Source of the DNA: Oscillospiraceae bacterium
GTDB taxonomy: Bacteria > Bacillota_A > Clostridia > Oscillospirales > WRJC01
Direction: 5' to 3'
Assembly: GCA_009782405.1 (NCBI GenBank)
Contig: WRJC01000004.1
Location: 54,643-118,642, forward strand
Length of the DNA: 64,000 nt
Shown here: positions 1 to 8,442 of the stretch, in pieces
Numbering within the stretch: position 1 is the stretch's first letter
How the letters are laid out: each line of letters opens with the position of its first letter
The notes under the pieces: model-generated
What the model was told of the DNA's origin: nothing
Database searches by the model: none
What the model saw: the letters and a program-made list of their open reading frames with translations, nothing else
Made by a program: the position numbers and the translations under genes

Positions 1-243
1 TCGTATGTCGGGTAATAGTCGTCGGCAAGACTGGACGCAGTGGTTATGAAAGGCGGGTCTTGCGCATCGAGATGAAAGTGCCACGCGCCTTGCCATTCGT
101 CGGCGTTGAAGTTGCCGTCGATGACCGGCGGGGTCTGCGCATAGGGTACATCCGTCGGCAATGGGTCGTAGGCATATGACGGAAAAATTGCCAAATTAAC
201 AAGCAATGCTGCAAATAAAAGGTAAATTGCCGCTTTTTTCATT
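1..243 (-). CDS. Secreted protein with CBM9/DOMON-like N-terminus (partial)
   Basis: Only the first 81 codons lie in the window; the gene runs off the left edge. It starts at an ATG preceded by a GGGAGGA ribosome binding site. The N-terminus is a signal peptide (MKK, then a hydrophobic stretch, then FPSYA). After it comes PPVIDGNFNADEW, the typical opening of CBM9/DOMON-like sugar-binding modules (I-D-G-x-x-D/N-x-x-E-W). It is therefore probably an exported carbohydrate-binding protein or the front of a larger secreted glycoside-active enzyme. It lies downstream of the solute-binding/heparinase operon but has its own promoter. What follows the binding module cannot be seen. Confidence 0.7.
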
Positions 244-288
244 GTGAATATCCTCCCTGCAAAATTTGAATTTTTTTCGCGCACCTAT

Positions 289-317
289 ATGATAGCATAT
301 AAAAACTCATTTGTCAA
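289..317 (-). promoter_or_regulatory. Sigma-A promoter of the CBM9-like gene
   Basis: On the minus strand TTGACA (312-317) and TATCAT (289-294) are separated by 17 bp, 46 bp upstream of the start codon at 243. It lies in the 116-bp gap after the solute-binding protein gene, so the CBM9-like gene can be expressed apart from the upstream operon. Confidence 0.7.
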
Positions 318-359
318 TAGTTTTGTCAAAAATTAGCCCTTGAATTGTTTTTCGCCCGA

Positions 360-1853
360 TCATTCAATTTCGAGCATAGCGTCGATCTTTTTTTGTATCG
401 CCTTGAGCTGGGAGGCTTCCTGCTTTTCGTATGTCGAGACAAAATCCCTCTTCTTCTGGTTCATGGTGCTGACCCACATATCATGAAAACCGCCGCCCAT
501 CACATAAGCCGGATCGAAAACTTTGCTGTCGAAGAGTATTTTGAGCATTTCCACCGATTCTTCGTCCCTGACGAGTTTCACGTTCAGCACCACGTCGTAG
601 TAGACCGGGAGTATGTCTTTGTAGGAAAGATAGGAAAGCTCCTCGATGATCATGCCCGTCCATTCCGGGTTTGGCAGCATGAGCGGTATGCTCATCATCG
701 AAGCGTGCCCGTCCACGTAGGAATAGTATCTCTCCTGGGTGGTTTCGTATTTCGGGAACGGAACTATGCCGAAATCGAATTCGGTGTTGCGCAGCTCGTT
801 GACGCGGCAGAGCTGGTTGCCGTAAAAAACGCCCTGCGAATTGGCGAACATCCCGATTGTGTCCCCCGTGAACCACCAGAGTTCCTTGCTGTACGAATTT
901 TCGCTGTTCATTATATCGTAGGTTTTGTCGTAAATGTCGAGAGTCCTGGAGTTTATCATATCGAGTACGGGTATGTCGTTTTCGTCTTTTTTCATTATGT
1001 GGCCTCCGCCCGCCCACAAAAATTGCACGGCGGCGGTGCAGATATACCCGTAGCGATCTTTGTCGGTCATCTTGCCGTCGCCGTCGAGGTCGGTGGTGCC
1101 GAATTTTATGAGTTCCGAAAATTTGTCGAAAGTCCAGTTGTTGTTTTTGACCAGTTCATAAGGATCTTCGATTCCGTAATCTTTTGTCAGCTGTTTGTTG
1201 AAAAATATGCAGTAGAGATTTTCGTTCGTGGAGAAGCTCAAATCGCTCAGCCCCATGTACAGCTTGTGGCCCACAGAGCAGCCGTCGTTTGCCCCTTTGT
1301 TCCAATACGGCTTTTTCACGTCGATGTTCGGGAATGCCGCTATGTCGTAGAAAACCCCTTTTGTCGCGCTGTTTATCCCGTACATCATGTGCGTCATGAG
1401 CAAATCATAGGATTTGTCGCCTGATTTTACATTCTTTTCGACGATGTCGTTGGCCTGGGTTTCGCTGGTGGCCTCCAAAAACACGTCCATTTCAAATTTG
1501 CAGTTGTACTTTTCCTCGAGCGACGTGTTTCTTTTGTACACCGCATCGTTTATCAAATCCCCGGTTTCCGTTTCAGCCACAAGGTCGCGGGTGTGCACGG
1601 GATAAGGGTGGTAATACGCGTCGTCGTCGCGGGTTCCGAACTTGAATTCATATCCGCCCATGTCCACAGGTTCGAAATTTGGCTTGTACTGCTCTTTTTC
1701 GTCGGCGGCAGCCGCCCCCGAATCGCCCGGATCATCGTTTTGGGTTTCTTTTTGCTCGTTTGGCCCGCTTGTTTTCGCGTCTCCGCAGGAGAAAATCGCC
1801 ATAGCCGCCATCAGCGCGGCAAGCAAAAGAAAAATTGTTTTCCTTTGTTTCAT
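360..1853 (-). CDS. Extracellular solute-binding lipoprotein (ABC type), copy 1
   Basis: 497 aa. The N-terminus is a lipoprotein signal (MKQRKTIFLLLAALMAAM then lipobox IFSC), followed by an acidic, low-complexity linker of about 40 residues that would tether it outside the membrane. The body resembles family-1 extracellular solute-binding proteins for sugars or oligosaccharides. It has NNWTFDKF followed by DLDGDGKMTDKDRYGY, a Ca-binding-like loop seen in many such proteins, and a C-terminal RDEESVEMLK motif shared with the three other copies in this window. It is the last gene of the operon with the heparinase-like lyase (28-bp gap). No permease or ATPase gene is nearby, so it must share a transporter encoded elsewhere or act as a surface receptor. 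The ligand is unknown. Confidence 0.85.
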   Translation of the reverse strand: MKQRKTIFLLLAALMAAMAIFSCGDAKTSGPNEQKETQNDDPGDSGAAAADEKEQYKPNFEPVDMGGYEFKFGTRDDDAYYHPYPVHTRDLVAETETGDLINDAVYKRNTSLEEKYNCKFEMDVFLEATSETQANDIVEKNVKSGDKSYDLLMTHMMYGINSATKGVFYDIAAFPNIDVKKPYWNKGANDGCSVGHKLYMGLSDLSFSTNENLYCIFFNKQLTKDYGIEDPYELVKNNNWTFDKFSELIKFGTTDLDGDGKMTDKDRYGYICTAAVQFLWAGGGHIMKKDENDIPVLDMINSRTLDIYDKTYDIMNSENSYSKELWWFTGDTIGMFANSQGVFYGNQLCRVNELRNTEFDFGIVPFPKYETTQERYYSYVDGHASMMSIPLMLPNPEWTGMIIEELSYLSYKDILPVYYDVVLNVKLVRDEESVEMLKILFDSKVFDPAYVMGGGFHDMWVSTMNQKKRDFVSTYEKQEASQLKAIQKKIDAMLEIE

Positions 1854-1881
1854 TTTTGTCGGTTTCCTTTCTTTAATTTCT

Positions 1882-3720
1882 TCAATTACATTTGTTTACC
1901 CTAAAATTCACCGTGATTTTGCCTTCATTCTTCATTTCTTTTTCTGTCAGCTGCAATCTGTACAAATAATCCTGCCTCCACTCGCCTCTGAGCCTTGCGT
2001 CCGTGAGCTCTATTTCCTCGACGCCCGCGTCAAAATCCGCGCTTTCGAAAAACATTTCCGCATTTTCGCCCAAAAGGATTTTATCTCCGCAAATCGTCGG
2101 CCGGTTGGCGCACATAAGATTGTAGACAAGCGGCGCCTCGCATCGCTTCAGGCTGTATCTATCCCGCACTGAAAGCGATTTCCCGTGTTCGAAAACAAAT
2201 TCCCGCACATATGATTCGATTTTTGCGTCTTCGGGATATGCGCCTTTCAGCTGCATCGACAGCGTGGTGACATTGTTTTCATGCGCATATTTCACTTGGT
2301 CGGCTCCTTTTGGCCCCGCCGTCTGGTCATGGCCGTTTATCGTCGGCAAATTGTGGTGGCATGACTGCATCGTCCATATGTCGTAGCGCCGGGGGCTAAA
2401 CGTCTTTTTTGTATATGTTTCCACCCCTGCATCGACCACGACGGGTTTTCCGCCGGAATACAATATGAAATGGCCCACGTCGTTGTGGTTGTGGCTTTCG
2501 GCGTTGTTCCCGCCTTTCGCCGCCACGAAAATCCCCGCCTTAGTTCTCTCGCTGTCCCTTGCCGTCAATATTTGCGTTTCGGCGAACCAGTGCACTTTCG
2601 GCGGCGCGAATTTTTTGCCGGCATATTCTTCTTTCTGAAACATCGATTTTATATTCCTGTATACGGTATGATACCCCAAGGCGCGCGTTTTGCTTGAATC
2701 TGAAAGCATTTCGCTTGCAAAACCCATCAAATTTTCGTCTTTTATAGCTTCGCCGACCCGCATAAGCAGTTTTGCCGGCGCGCCCACGCGAACCGGGCAA
2801 TCGGCGAAATTCACGAAATAGTCCGCATCTATGTGCACCCTGTAGATATAGCGGGCCATGTTTTTTATGAGTTCGTCATCGTAAACGCCAATATCCCCGC
2901 CGATCATATCCGAAAGCGTTTCCAAATAATCGAACATGGAAGCCCCGGCCACGCCAAAATATGACGGCCCTTCGTCGCAGGCGCCATCGGGTTTGTAGCC
3001 GTTTATGAAGGCATCTATGCTTTTTGCCGTTTTTTCGACGCCTTGGACCAAACGCGCCGAATCTTTTTCAAAAACCGCGAAAGCGAGCAATATGTTCGAA
3101 TTTATCCACGGGTTCCAGTTGTTCACGGGCTGCCCGTCAAACCCCGACCAGTTATACGAATAATTCAAATACGGGGAAATGATCCGCTTTTCGATTTCGA
3201 GTTCCATCCTGCGTTTGACGATGGGCGAGGCTTTGGCGATAATTTCGCCGAGCAAATGATATGCGATCGATATCGCCGCCCCCGTTTCGGCGGAAAACAA
3301 GTCTATGTAAACGCGCTTTTCGACGTCCGGTAGTTCGCCTCCGTCGTTGTGCGCGGGGACTACCCACGAAGTTTCCTCGCATATGGCCCAAAGCAAATCG
3401 ATTATCGGGTCTATGTATTCGCCCTTTGCCTGCACGCATTCGGCTATTGCAAGCGCCATCAAATCCGCGCGCCTTTGAAAATATACGGATTCATATTTCG
3501 ACCTGTCGCCAATCCGCGCAAAATCCATGTACAAAGTCGCGGGCAAGGCGATGTGCCGCTTGCCTTTCAATTCGTCGGCAGTTTCCCGGAAATATCGTTT
3601 GGCGCTTTCGGGCAGGTTTTCCCACGATTCCCGGTTTTCGAATGCGGGTATCGAGCCCAGCCCGCAATTTTCCGATAAATTTTTTGCGAGATTCTTTTTT
3701 TGCATTAATTCGTGTAACAT
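1882..3720 (-). CDS. Heparinase II/III family lyase, cytoplasmic
   Basis: 612 aa. It has an all-alpha N-terminal toroid and a C-terminal beta-sandwich carrying the family signature: NNAESHNHNDVGHF, then GGKPVVVDAGVETY. The conserved His/Asn cluster corresponds to the HNHxD motif of heparinase II/III and alginate or oligo-alginate lyases. There is no signal peptide, so it probably cleaves uronic-acid oligosaccharides after uptake. The start at 3720 (ATG) is supported by a GGGGGGGC ribosome binding site. It lies between the URO-D-like gene and the solute-binding lipoprotein. The exact polysaccharide cannot be read from sequence. Confidence 0.85.
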   Translation of the reverse strand: MLHELMQKKNLAKNLSENCGLGSIPAFENRESWENLPESAKRYFRETADELKGKRHIALPATLYMDFARIGDRSKYESVYFQRRADLMALAIAECVQAKGEYIDPIIDLLWAICEETSWVVPAHNDGGELPDVEKRVYIDLFSAETGAAISIAYHLLGEIIAKASPIVKRRMELEIEKRIISPYLNYSYNWSGFDGQPVNNWNPWINSNILLAFAVFEKDSARLVQGVEKTAKSIDAFINGYKPDGACDEGPSYFGVAGASMFDYLETLSDMIGGDIGVYDDELIKNMARYIYRVHIDADYFVNFADCPVRVGAPAKLLMRVGEAIKDENLMGFASEMLSDSSKTRALGYHTVYRNIKSMFQKEEYAGKKFAPPKVHWFAETQILTARDSERTKAGIFVAAKGGNNAESHNHNDVGHFILYSGGKPVVVDAGVETYTKKTFSPRRYDIWTMQSCHHNLPTINGHDQTAGPKGADQVKYAHENNVTTLSMQLKGAYPEDAKIESYVREFVFEHGKSLSVRDRYSLKRCEAPLVYNLMCANRPTICGDKILLGENAEMFFESADFDAGVEEIELTDARLRGEWRQDYLYRLQLTEKEMKNEGKITVNFRVNKCN

Positions 3721-3773
3721 AAAGTGCCCCCCCGTAAATTGTTGATGATGGTTGGAAAACGGCCAAAACGGCT

Positions 3774-4838
3774 CTAAACGCCAAAATACATCGCATCGAT
3801 GTTTTCAACCGGGATTTCGCCTATCATGTCCTGGTCAGGGCCTATGACAAGCCCGGACGGCCCGAGCGCCCCGACGATATTTTTTACCTGCGCCGCCACT
3901 TCCTCCGGCTTTCCGAAAGGGAGCGTGGTCTGCGTCGAAACGGCCCCGTGAAAACATATCTTCCCCTTGTACTTGGCGGATAAAACCTCCGGCGACATTT
4001 TGAAGGCGTCGGCCTGCACCGGGTCGAGCATATCCACCCCGATTTCTATGAGATCGGGGATTATGTCAAAAACCGCCCCGCACGTGTGGAACATCGCCGT
4101 GCCGACGTATTTTTTCGCGCTTTCCACTATGCGCCGCATATTTTCCTTGAAAAATTTTTGGTAATGTTCCCTCGAAATGAACATCGAGCTTTGGGTTCCG
4201 AAATCAGAGCCGAAATAGTATATGTCGATGTATTTTCCGCAAGCTTTCAGATAGGCTTCGTTCCACGATATGTACATATCCGTCACCCGCGAAATCAACG
4301 CGCGCGCAAGTTTCGGCTCGTCGCAGAGTGCGCACAGAAAGCGTTCCTCGCCCAAAAGGGCTCGGGACTGCGTGAACAGCGAGGCCCACACCCCGCCGAC
4401 CACCGCCCGCCCCGATGCGGCCGCATTCTGGGCGTGCTTTATGCTGAGTTCGACGTTGACGATGCCGCTATCCGGGAAGGGGAACGCCTCTATGCGGCTT
4501 ATGTCGCCGATTTCCCCGAAAACGGGCTTGATTATCGCATCTGTGGAATATGTGCCGTTTGAGGCCGTCCGGTGGAGGTTTCCGAACATATCGTAATGGC
4601 AGTCCTTCATATCGCACGGCTTTGTTTCGACGCTGTTGTACGCGACGCCAATATGCTGCGTGTCTATGCCGTAATAATCGTAAAGCGAGCAAATATCTTT
4701 TAGCCCCTTTGCTTTCATCAATGCTTTTGCGACAGAGGCGTCCGCCCGGAAAAGCCGCGGCGGGCGGTCGATTTCTTCGTCCATTCGCGCCGATTTCAAA
4801 ACCCTTTCGCGGGAAGGAAGCGATTTTGCGTTTTTCAA
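3774..4838 (-). CDS. Uroporphyrinogen decarboxylase (URO-D)-fold protein, methyltransferase-like
   Basis: 354 aa from a TTG start at 4838, chosen because GGGGGGGC lies just upstream. The open frame extends to 5042, but that part would overlap the glycyl radical enzyme gene by almost 190 bp and does not look like this family. The protein opens NAKSLPSRERVLKSARMDE, typical of the URO-D/MtaA superfamily (S-R-E-R-V), and ends PDQDMIGEIPVENIDAMY, like the C-terminus of that family. FHGAVSTQTTLPFGKPEEV marks the conserved late strand region. This fold includes haem-pathway decarboxylases and cobamide:thiol methyltransferases; members in sugar operons are mostly uncharacterised. No corrinoid protein is encoded nearby. 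Confidence 0.8.
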   Translation of the reverse strand: MKNAKSLPSRERVLKSARMDEEIDRPPRLFRADASVAKALMKAKGLKDICSLYDYYGIDTQHIGVAYNSVETKPCDMKDCHYDMFGNLHRTASNGTYSTDAIIKPVFGEIGDISRIEAFPFPDSGIVNVELSIKHAQNAAASGRAVVGGVWASLFTQSRALLGEERFLCALCDEPKLARALISRVTDMYISWNEAYLKACGKYIDIYYFGSDFGTQSSMFISREHYQKFFKENMRRIVESAKKYVGTAMFHTCGAVFDIIPDLIEIGVDMLDPVQADAFKMSPEVLSAKYKGKICFHGAVSTQTTLPFGKPEEVAAQVKNIVGALGPSGLVIGPDQDMIGEIPVENIDAMYFGV

Positions 4839-4855
4839 GTTGTTTGCCCCCCCTT

Positions 4856-7015
4856 TTAGTTTTGGATTACCCTGTCCACGACCAATTTGCGGAAATCCTT
4901 GGAAAGCGTGCAAAAATACACCGAAAATCCCGTTATGCGCACCACCATGTCGGGATATTTTTCCGGGTGTTCGTAAGCGTCCATCAATTTGTCTCGGTCG
5001 ATTATGTTGATGTTGACCAGCGACCCGCCCAAATCGTTGCAATAGGTCATCAGGAAATTGGTTATGTTTTCAATGCCCTGATCCCCCGCGGCCAAAGCGG
5101 GGTCGATTTCAAGCTGGATCGGGGCGGTGTTGCCCCAGCACGGCTGCACCGAAGCCACCGCTATTCCCATCGCCGTCAAGGCGCCGGATTCGCGGAAACC
5201 CGGTTCGGGGTTGGCGCCGTGCGTGATCGGCTCGCCGCTTCTGCGGCCGTTTGGCGTCGCCATGACCGATTTTCCCATTCCTATCGTGTTCGCCCACGAA
5301 AAAAGTCCCGGTATGCAGTTATATCCATCGGGAGTATTCGATTTTTTTGTATGGAAGACCAGCATGTCGGACAAGCGTTTCGCGTTTTCGTCGGCTTTCG
5401 TGCCGCCGTAGCCGTAGTGCGGCGTGTTGCGCAGATACATCCTCATAGGCTCGCGCCCCTCCCAATTGTCCGCAAGTGCGCTTTCGATTTCTTTCCAAGT
5501 AAATTTGCCCTCGTCTTCGACCGCCTTTTTCAGCGCGGCGAAACTGTCCGCGACAGTGCCTAAGGCGCAGAAATCTATCCCGAAATTGTAATAGTCCACG
5601 CTGCCGTGGGAAATGTCAAAACCTTTCTCGATGGGGCCGTGGCACATGAAGTCGAGCGCCAGTTCCGGTTTTGTCAAATACGAATATTTCACATGCAAGT
5701 CGATGGATTGTTTTATCACATCCACCGCTATGCCCAGATGGCGTTCGAATATCTCCCAGAGTTTATCCACCGACGGCCCGCCGCTTTCCATCATTTCCAA
5801 AAAAGCCACTTCGAACACTTTTGCCATATTCACCTTTACGGTGTCGTTGAGCGTGTATTCGGTTCCCGGCAATGCGCACCAATTGCAGCCCGTCTTGTAG
5901 CGCATTCGGGCCAGTTCTTCCGGATATCCGTTTTTCATGAATCCCTCGACCATGCAGCGGTCTCCGATATAGGCAGGATTGCCGCATTTGTCCTCGAACA
6001 TATATTTGACGCTGTGGCGCACGAATTCGCGGTCGATGCCCTCGTGTATGCGCAGGCAAAGCGCCGTGGGGATTTTCAGCCAGTGGCTCGCTTCGATGGC
6101 TATCCAGGATATGCGGTTCGTCCGATCGGAACCGTCGGGCCATGTGCCCCCTATTTCGAAATATTGCGTGTCTTTTACGAGCAGGCAGGCGATATGGTAA
6201 GTGGCTTCTTCTTCGTCGAGGGTGCCTGCGGCGATTTCCTTGTCGAAATAGGGTTTCAGCAAGATGTCCAAGGCGCCCCCTGCGCCGGATCCGTTGTAGA
6301 CGCAGGTTTCCAAGAGAAACCACGAAAGCCACTGGCAGGCTTCTAAAAAAGTCTCCGGCGCGTCGTCCATGAGCTTGAAATTCATTGCGGCCATGCGAGC
6401 AAGATTCGCCTTGAGATCCGGGTCGGTCTCTTTTTGCGCCGCTTCTTTTGCTGCTTGGGCATTGTGTCGGATCCATTGCCGGATCCCTAAGACCACTTTT
6501 TCCTCCGCTTTCAAAAACGCGGACTTTTCGGGGTCGTTTTTGTGGATTTCCTGGTAATTGCGGATTTTTTCCAATATGCCCTTGTAGCCAAGCTCAAATC
6601 CGATTCCTCCCGCGTCATGATGGAAATGGTGGGCGCCCCTTACGCCGGGAACCAAATCATATTTGCCGTGGAGCACGCGGAGTTCCGGGTAGTCGTGTTC
6701 CGGCGGCCACAAAGTCCTGCCGAACCATTCCAATTTTGTCATGTATGCGCCGGCGAGCGAACTGTACGGGTCGATGTATGCAGGGTGGGAATCCAACAAA
6801 TCGTAAAAAACGTCCGCCCACTCCGCCGCCCCGCGTATGGTCTGGTCTTCGTGGATTGATTTGGGTTCCCATTGCCAAGTGTCGGGCGGCACAACAAATC
6901 CCTTGTCGTCCGTGTTGAAAAAACCCGGGCTCTTGTATTTTTCCAGCTTCTTTTGCGTCTCCGCTTCTTTCTTTTGCCTCAAGATGTCCACTTTTTCGCG
7001 ATAACTTAATGACAT
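4856..7015 (-). CDS. Glycyl radical enzyme of the pyruvate formate-lyase superfamily
   Basis: 719 aa from the ATG at 7015, supported by GAGGGG upstream; an earlier in-frame start at 7051 lacks this. The C-terminal glycine-radical loop is RITGFSVYF with the likely radical Gly at about residue 696, matching the RVxGYxxxF pattern. The active-site thiyl Cys lies in KTGCNWCALPG, Cys377 and Cys380; most dehydratase-type relatives have GCVEP and PFL has two adjacent Cys, so this is a divergent class. An upstream stretch (GNPAYIGDRCMVEG) fits the barrel region before the Cys loop. Such enzymes are O2-sensitive and cleave C-C, C-O or C-N bonds. No radical-SAM activase is encoded in this window. Confidence 0.85.
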   Translation of the reverse strand: MSLSYREKVDILRQKKEAETQKKLEKYKSPGFFNTDDKGFVVPPDTWQWEPKSIHEDQTIRGAAEWADVFYDLLDSHPAYIDPYSSLAGAYMTKLEWFGRTLWPPEHDYPELRVLHGKYDLVPGVRGAHHFHHDAGGIGFELGYKGILEKIRNYQEIHKNDPEKSAFLKAEEKVVLGIRQWIRHNAQAAKEAAQKETDPDLKANLARMAAMNFKLMDDAPETFLEACQWLSWFLLETCVYNGSGAGGALDILLKPYFDKEIAAGTLDEEEATYHIACLLVKDTQYFEIGGTWPDGSDRTNRISWIAIEASHWLKIPTALCLRIHEGIDREFVRHSVKYMFEDKCGNPAYIGDRCMVEGFMKNGYPEELARMRYKTGCNWCALPGTEYTLNDTVKVNMAKVFEVAFLEMMESGGPSVDKLWEIFERHLGIAVDVIKQSIDLHVKYSYLTKPELALDFMCHGPIEKGFDISHGSVDYYNFGIDFCALGTVADSFAALKKAVEDEGKFTWKEIESALADNWEGREPMRMYLRNTPHYGYGGTKADENAKRLSDMLVFHTKKSNTPDGYNCIPGLFSWANTIGMGKSVMATPNGRRSGEPITHGANPEPGFRESGALTAMGIAVASVQPCWGNTAPIQLEIDPALAAGDQGIENITNFLMTYCNDLGGSLVNINIIDRDKLMDAYEHPEKYPDMVVRITGFSVYFCTLSKDFRKLVVDRVIQN

Positions 7016-7066
7016 AACAATTTTCCCCTCAAAATAATATTTGGCTGCCATATTTACCGGTTTGCG

Positions 7067-8422
7067 TCACATGTAAACCCATGTGGAATATTCCCTGCGG
7101 TTTTCCCATGTGCCCATTTCCTGCGTGATTTCGCGGTATATCTTGTCGGAACGGCTGTTTCGCGCGGATCTGCGCCCCCCGCTCCCGGAATTCATCGTGC
7201 CTCCGGCGTTTACGTGGGGCAGCTGCCGCACGGACAAATCGATTTCGGCCGTTTCCACGCCGAAATCCGATGACTGGTCGATTTTGGCAAGGCATTCCCC
7301 TTTGGTGTCGAGTATATATGACGAGCTGTTGAGTTGCGCGCACACGATATACACGTTGTTGTCGATGGCCCTCGCCGGAAGCAATTTCTCCTCATACCCG
7401 GCTGCGGGGAACAGTATGACCTCCGCGCCTTTCAAGGCGAGAAGCCTCGCGCATTCGCCATACCAGCAGTCATAGCATATCATCACGCCGACCCTGCCGA
7501 AATCGAGGTCGAAGACGGGAAAATCGTCGCCCGGGGTCGTCCCGTTGAACATCGTTTCGGGCCAGTACAGATGCACTTTGCGGTAAGCCCCGACGTATTC
7601 GCCATTGCGGTCAAATATGACGCAGGTGTTGTACGTGGTGCCGTCTTCGGCGAGTTCGAGGATCCCCGCCGCGATGTTTATTTCGTGTTTTTTTGCCTGA
7701 TCGGATAAAAATTGGCAAAATTCGCCGCCTGGGACTTTTTCCGCCGCGGAAACGGCTTCCGCCGAATAGTCGTAATAGGAAGCGAATTCCGGCAACACGA
7801 TGATGTCCGATTTTTCCGCCGCCGCCTTTTCGACAAGAATCTTCGCCTTTTTTCTGTGGTCTTCTTTTCCGGCGCACAGCCTCACTTGCCATTTTGTCGC
7901 CGAAACCCTAACGGGGCGTTTTTTTTGCGGTTCGACGCAAATCAGTTCCGCGCTCTTCCAAGTCACGCTCCCGTCGGGACAATGGCGCAGCAACAGTTGA
8001 ATGTCCACGCTATATGTGTCGCCGTGGCACACGAACGCCTGCTCGCCGACGATATATCCGCCCTCTATGCGATAGTACGTGACGTTGTCCTGCGCGGGAG
8101 AACTTTCCGGCCTGCCTTTTATCCGCCATGTCAAAAGATTCAATATGTGGAGGTTTATATCGTCTATGCCCACCACGGAAAAAACCGTCCTCAGAAGATA
8201 GCGCTTGCCCCCTTTTACCGGGACATTGCGGCTGTACCAGCCAAAAGTGTTGATCCCGCCGTTTCCCGCCATGGTCAGCCCCTTTTCGTCTTCTTTGAAA
8301 AACGGGCTCAAATTTTCGTAGGCAAACTTCCGTTCCCATTTGGAACGTTCCGCCGAATCGGCGAAATCCGCCCTATATACCGTTTCTATCGCTTCATAGT
8401 TTTCACCATTGTTGTTTTTCAC
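7067..8422 (-). CDS. Carbon-nitrogen hydrolase (nitrilase superfamily) with extra N-terminal domain
   Basis: 451 aa, starting with GTG at 8422 behind a GGGGGA ribosome binding site. The C-terminal 270 residues are a nitrilase-fold amidohydrolase with the Glu-Lys-Cys triad: Glu in IIVLPEFAS, Lys in YRKVHLYWPE, Cys in VMICYDCWYGE. The first 170 residues are not part of that fold; they look like a beta-rich domain with aromatic residues, possibly a carbohydrate-binding-like module (inference). It follows the solute-binding lipoprotein by 20 bp and precedes the glycyl radical enzyme by 51 bp. It probably hydrolyses an amide or carbamoyl group on the imported compound. Confidence 0.8.
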   Translation of the reverse strand: MKNNNGENYEAIETVYRADFADSAERSKWERKFAYENLSPFFKEDEKGLTMAGNGGINTFGWYSRNVPVKGGKRYLLRTVFSVVGIDDINLHILNLLTWRIKGRPESSPAQDNVTYYRIEGGYIVGEQAFVCHGDTYSVDIQLLLRHCPDGSVTWKSAELICVEPQKKRPVRVSATKWQVRLCAGKEDHRKKAKILVEKAAAEKSDIIVLPEFASYYDYSAEAVSAAEKVPGGEFCQFLSDQAKKHEINIAAGILELAEDGTTYNTCVIFDRNGEYVGAYRKVHLYWPETMFNGTTPGDDFPVFDLDFGRVGVMICYDCWYGECARLLALKGAEVILFPAAGYEEKLLPARAIDNNVYIVCAQLNSSSYILDTKGECLAKIDQSSDFGVETAEIDLSVRQLPHVNAGGTMNSGSGGRRSARNSRSDKIYREITQEMGTWENRREYSTWVYM

Positions 8423-8442
8423 GACAATTCCCCCTTTTACTT

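Noticed and set aside
345..1424. 359-codon open frame on the plus strand opposite the solute-binding gene
   Set aside because: It lies wholly antisense to a lipoprotein gene with clear motifs, has no ribosome binding site, and its translation shows no domain.
4839..5042. N-terminal extension of the URO-D-like frame
   Set aside because: It would overlap the glycyl radical enzyme gene by almost 190 bp and has no family resemblance; a TTG with strong ribosome binding site at 4838 is better.
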